Below are positions 1 to 7,160 of a DNA stretch of 7,160 nt, piece after piece. The notes below the pieces were generated by a model. The model was not told the DNA's origin. It did not search any database and was given only the letters and a program-made list of their open reading frames with translations. The stretch comes from an uncultured Caldilinea sp. (GTDB taxonomy: Bacteria > Chloroflexota > Anaerolineae > Caldilineales > Caldilineaceae): NCBI GenBank assembly GCA_937928035.1, contig CALFWA010000061.1:1-7160 (forward strand). Reading direction: 5' to 3'. A program made the position numbers and the translations under genes. Each line of letters begins with the position of its first letter. Position 1 is the stretch's first letter.

Positions 1-68
1 CCGATTGCAAACGCCAGGAAGATGGCGAATGCAACCCACAGAAGCCAATGCTTACGAAAATCGACCAC
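1..68 (-). CDS. N-terminus of a probable membrane protein, cut by the left window edge
   Basis: I do not recognise the family. Reading leftward from GTG at 68-66, the frame stays open to the edge for 22 codons. It encodes a short basic stretch (residues 2-7, VDFRKH) followed by a hydrophobic run (WLLWVAFAIFLAFAI), which fits a signal anchor or first membrane helix. An in-frame TAA lies a little upstream (about 110-112), and GTG is the only usual start codon between that stop and the hydrophobic run. A GGAG sits only two bases before the GTG, too close for a normal ribosome binding site. A strong promoter match ends six bases before the codon, so the message may be leaderless. The alternative ATG at 76-74 opens another frame with a less convincing peptide. 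The gene follows the VTT gene on the same strand after about 125 bases, but its own promoter suggests a separate unit. Only the N-terminus is visible, so the call is tentative. Confidence 0.4.
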   Translation of the reverse strand, partial: MVDFRKHWLLWVAFAIFLAFAI

Positions 69-74
69 TTCTCC

Positions 75-103
75 ATAATAATAGGCTGAAATGATTTTGT
101 CTA
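75..103 (-). promoter_or_regulatory. sigma-70-like promoter for the left-edge gene
   Basis: On the minus strand, TAGACA (103-98; consensus TTGACA, 5 of 6 match) is followed after exactly 17 bases by TATTAT (80-75; consensus TATAAT, 5 of 6 match). Transcription would be expected to start about 6-8 bases beyond the -10 box, at or next to the GTG codon at 68. A second TATTAT register is possible three bases upstream, with a 14-base spacer. The match is seen directly; its function is inferred. Confidence 0.5.
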
Positions 104-193
104 ATTAACCTCGCCTCTTTCGCCCGACTCAATGCGTGATCACCGTCTAGAAGGCGCATTTTTTGCTTCTCCACCTCAGAACAGGCTGTCTTT

Positions 194-985
194 TCAAATG
201 GTTTCGGAGACAACATCCTCCGCAACAGGAGATACATCATCCCGTTCATGTCGTTTCAAGTAACGGGAAACAGCTATACTGACTACAAACATCGCAGCGG
301 AGAGGAGCAACATCCGCCAGTCGAGGCCAGGCAGCTCGCCGTTCAAGAAAAGACGAGACAGGTCCTCCGGCGCAAGCGAAGCGCCCATCCACACAAAAGC
401 GAGGGTGCCTGGAATCGAGCCCAACGCCGTGGCCAGCAAAAAAGGCCCGTAGCGAATGCGCAAAAACCCGGCCAAATAGCTCACCAGGTCATAGGGAAGA
501 AAGACGCAGCGCATGATCAGCACTGTTTCAAAGCTGCTCTGACGCATGCGCAAAGCATAGCGCTGCACCACTCCTTTCCTGGCGGCCTCGTTCGGGAGTT
601 CCTGACCCAAGGCGCGCCCGATAAAAAAGGCCACGGTCGCAGATAGATTGGCGGCAATCACCGTCCAGACGACGCCCCACAGGGGGCCGAAAAGGAAACC
701 GCCTGCAAGCGTCAGCGCCACCGAAGAAAACAATGTCAACGGGCGCAGGGCGTAGAGGAGCAGATAGACCCACGGCGCCCAAGGGCTGACCTCTCCCCAC
801 AGGACGACGCTCAGGGCCAATTCAGCAAAATTCTGCTCATTTGCATGCATGAAGAAAAGCAATGCAGCCAGCGCGCCGCCCCAAATGGCTGCAGCCACTA
901 TCTTTCGCCAGTGCTTGACCCACCAAGAAGTGTGCATCATAGCCTGAATTATCCAGGCTATGCCTGTTTTGCGCTGTAAGTGCAC
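194..985 (-). CDS. TVP38/TMEM64 (VTT domain, DedA-superfamily) integral membrane protein
   Basis: This 263-residue polytopic inner-membrane protein belongs to the VTT/SNARE-associated superfamily. Relatives (bacterial DedA, eukaryotic TMEM41B and VMP1) move lipids or lipid carriers across membranes; the substrate here is unknown. Hydrophobic segments lie near residues 28-46, 71-91, 94-122, 154-175, 180-203 and 225-241. The family core is clear: a Gly-rich segment GGFLFGPLWG (95-104) leading into ANLSATVAFFIGRALG, then Arg159-Cys160 with FLPYDLVSYLAG (162-173), and the FLLATALGSIPGTLAFVWMG block (182-201). The C-terminal tail is short and acidic. The GTG start at 985-983 directly follows the TAG of the upstream gene, and a strong GGGAGGAG lies six bases before it, inside that gene's last codons. 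ATG codons at residues 16 and 17 are alternatives but lack that site. Translational coupling to the secreted enzyme is likely. Relatives are often found with MerA-like oxidoreductases, and one is encoded divergently nearby. Confidence 0.93.
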   Translation of the reverse strand: MHLQRKTGIAWIIQAMMHTSWWVKHWRKIVAAAIWGGALAALLFFMHANEQNFAELALSVVLWGEVSPWAPWVYLLLYALRPLTLFSSVALTLAGGFLFGPLWGVVWTVIAANLSATVAFFIGRALGQELPNEAARKGVVQRYALRMRQSSFETVLIMRCVFLPYDLVSYLAGFLRIRYGPFLLATALGSIPGTLAFVWMGASLAPEDLSRLFLNGELPGLDWRMLLLSAAMFVVSIAVSRYLKRHERDDVSPVAEDVVSETI

Positions 986-3535
<2,550 letters not shown>

Positions 3536-3571
3536 CTTTTCCCCCTTTGCGCCAAAACATAGACTGCCTAT

Positions 3572-3599
3572 ATCGTATCGCCTTCCTGTCCCTTTGCAA
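3572..3599 (-). promoter_or_regulatory. Possible promoter of the secreted enzyme/VTT operon
   Basis: On the minus strand, TTGCAA (3599-3594; 4 of 6 against TTGACA) and TACGAT (3577-3572; 4 of 6 against TATAAT) are separated by 16 bases. The predicted transcript would start near 3565 and leave a leader of about 30 bases carrying the AGGGGG ribosome binding site. The match is only moderate, and chance occurrence is quite possible. Confidence 0.25.
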
Positions 3600-3607
3600 A
3601 GCGCGCG

Positions 3608-3631
3608 TCTGTTTTCTAGGGCGCAAACAGA
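3608..3631. repeat. Perfect inverted repeat, operator-like
   Basis: TCTGTTT (3608-3614) and AAACAGA (3625-3631) are exact reverse complements separated by ten bases. The symmetric 24-base element lies just upstream of the candidate minus-strand promoter and has no following T-run, so an operator is more likely than a terminator. It has not been tied to any regulator, and no regulator gene is visible in the window. Confidence 0.35.
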
Positions 3632-3653
3632 GAGTGGCGGAGCAGTTGATTTC

Positions 3654-3742
3654 CTCTGTGGGCGGCTTCTCCGAGACGCTCGCTTTTGCCGCCAGCCCCT
3701 TGCTTCCCTTCCACCGCCCGCTCCGTAGACTTTCCCACAGAG
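3654..3742. repeat. Wide 9-bp inverted repeat in the divergent intergenic region
   Basis: CTCTGTGGG (3654-3662) and CCCACAGAG (3734-3742) are perfect reverse complements 71 bases apart. ACAGAG also occurs at 3627-3632, overlapping the shorter inverted repeat. A pair of this size in about 300 bases could arise by chance, so a role such as paired binding sites is speculative. Confidence 0.25.
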
Positions 3743-3860
3743 CCCATCTCAAAAGCGGCGTATCGTACGGTCAAGTGAACGCCTAGTCCCTCAAGTTTGT
3801 GAGACATTGCCGATTTTGGCACGCGCTGCGAAACCGTTTCGTCATCCTGCGGAGTATTTC

Positions 3861-5402
<1,542 letters not shown>

Positions 5403-5436
5403 CGCGCAGAATGCAAAAATTAATGGAAAACGTGAC

Positions 5437-5455
5437 AGGGAACTGAAAGTTCTCT
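5437..5455 (+). terminator. Hairpin after the oxidoreductase gene, possible intrinsic terminator
   Basis: AGGGAACT (5437-5444), a three-base loop GAA, and AGTTCTCT (5448-5455) form an eight-pair stem with one G-T pair. It starts 34 bases after the stop codon. The following bases are only loosely T-rich (CTTTT comes about ten bases later), so termination strength is uncertain. Its place supports separate transcription of the surface protein gene. Confidence 0.4.
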
Positions 5456-5647
5456 TCACCCAATTCTTTTGTAAACTGGCAGTAGATAAATTTTGAGTAA
5501 GGTGGTAAACGTTCGAGTTATGGTAAAAAAACGATTCAGTCCAACCATTTGCGGGAACGCATCGCCGACTTCATCGCCGCCCCTGTAGCCCGTTCATTGC
5601 AACGACTCCATCCATACTCGCAAACAAAACAATAAGTAAGTTTTAGT

Positions 5648-5678
<31 letters not shown>

Positions 5679-5684
5679 TTAGGT

Positions 5685-7160
<1,476 letters not shown>

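Larger units (their letters stand above)
3536..3860. other. Divergent intergenic control region (325 bases)
   Basis: No convincing gene lies here. The region separates the minus-strand secreted enzyme from the plus-strand oxidoreductase, so it should carry both promoters. It holds a weak minus-strand promoter near the enzyme gene, a compact 7-bp inverted repeat (3608-3631), a wide 9-bp inverted repeat (3654-3662 with 3734-3742), and the heptamer TATCGTA twice in the same orientation (3571-3577, 3761-3767). I found no convincing plus-strand promoter. A TTG at 3807 is in frame with the oxidoreductase and could extend it by 18 residues, but it has a poor ribosome binding site. Confidence 0.6.

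Noticed and set aside
131..164. Terminator-like AATGCG ... CGCATT followed by six T on the plus strand
   Set aside because: The stem is only six pairs with an 18-base loop, and no plus-strand gene ends there. On the minus strand, where the VTT gene ends, no T-run follows.
52..249. Minus-strand 65-codon frame overlapping the end of the VTT gene
   Set aside because: It overlaps the real gene, has mixed charged composition without a motif and lacks a ribosome binding site. The promoter at 75-103 sits inside it.
3807..3860. Longer oxidoreductase starting at TTG 3807
   Set aside because: There is no good ribosome binding site before the TTG, whereas ATG 3861 has GGAG at ideal spacing; the added 18 residues show no motif. 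It remains a minor alternative.

Overview
The window looks like a piece of a moderately GC-rich (roughly 58-60 %, estimated by eye) bacterial chromosome. A member of the Chloroflexota, in the Caldilinea/Anaerolineae area, is my best guess. The hints are a secreted protein built from modules joined by Glu-Pro-Thr-Pro-Val-Thr-Pro linkers, a short VFLPLV-type motif behind its signal peptide, and an 849-residue secreted barrel plus CBM9-like protein of a kind I associate with that phylum. This is recognition from memory, not a search. No rRNA, tRNA, CRISPR array, insertion sequence or phage gene is visible.

Layout. Positions 1-68 (minus) hold the first 22 codons of a probable membrane protein that runs off the left edge. 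Next to it is a near-consensus promoter placed so that transcription should begin at or next to the GTG codon. Positions 194-3535 (minus) are a tight two-gene operon: an exported multidomain carbohydrate-active protein (986-3535), then a TVP38/TMEM64 (VTT, DedA-superfamily) membrane protein (194-985). The stop and start codons abut, and the second gene's ribosome binding site lies inside the end of the first. Positions 3536-3860 are a divergent control region with short inverted repeats. Positions 3861-5402 (plus) encode a MerA-like FAD/NAD(P) disulfide oxidoreductase. Positions 5403-5684 are a more AT-rich spacer with a hairpin just after the oxidoreductase. Positions 5685-7160 (plus) encode the first 492 residues of a large modular surface protein with two proline-rich linkers, cut by the right edge.

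How the genes may work together. TVP38/TMEM64 membrane proteins and MerA-like oxidoreductases of this subtype are, as I recall, often neighbours or even fused in other bacteria. Here they lie on opposite strands of one divergent locus, with a secreted glycan-acting protein translated just ahead of the membrane protein. A common role at the cell envelope, such as lipid-carrier or redox housekeeping coupled to envelope glycan turnover, is inference only. The oxidoreductase keeps the active-site cysteine pair but has Tyr where the glutathione reductase/lipoamide dehydrogenase family has its catalytic His. It also lacks the C-terminal cysteine pair of true mercuric reductase, so its substrate is open.

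The surface protein at the right end has its own ribosome binding site and a hairpin separates it from the oxidoreductase gene, so I treat it as an independent unit. I see no clear evidence of a wholly new system. The most rewarding leads are the oxidoreductase/VTT/glycan-enzyme locus, the candidate leaderless promoter at the left edge, and the silent-variant pattern in the linker repeats.
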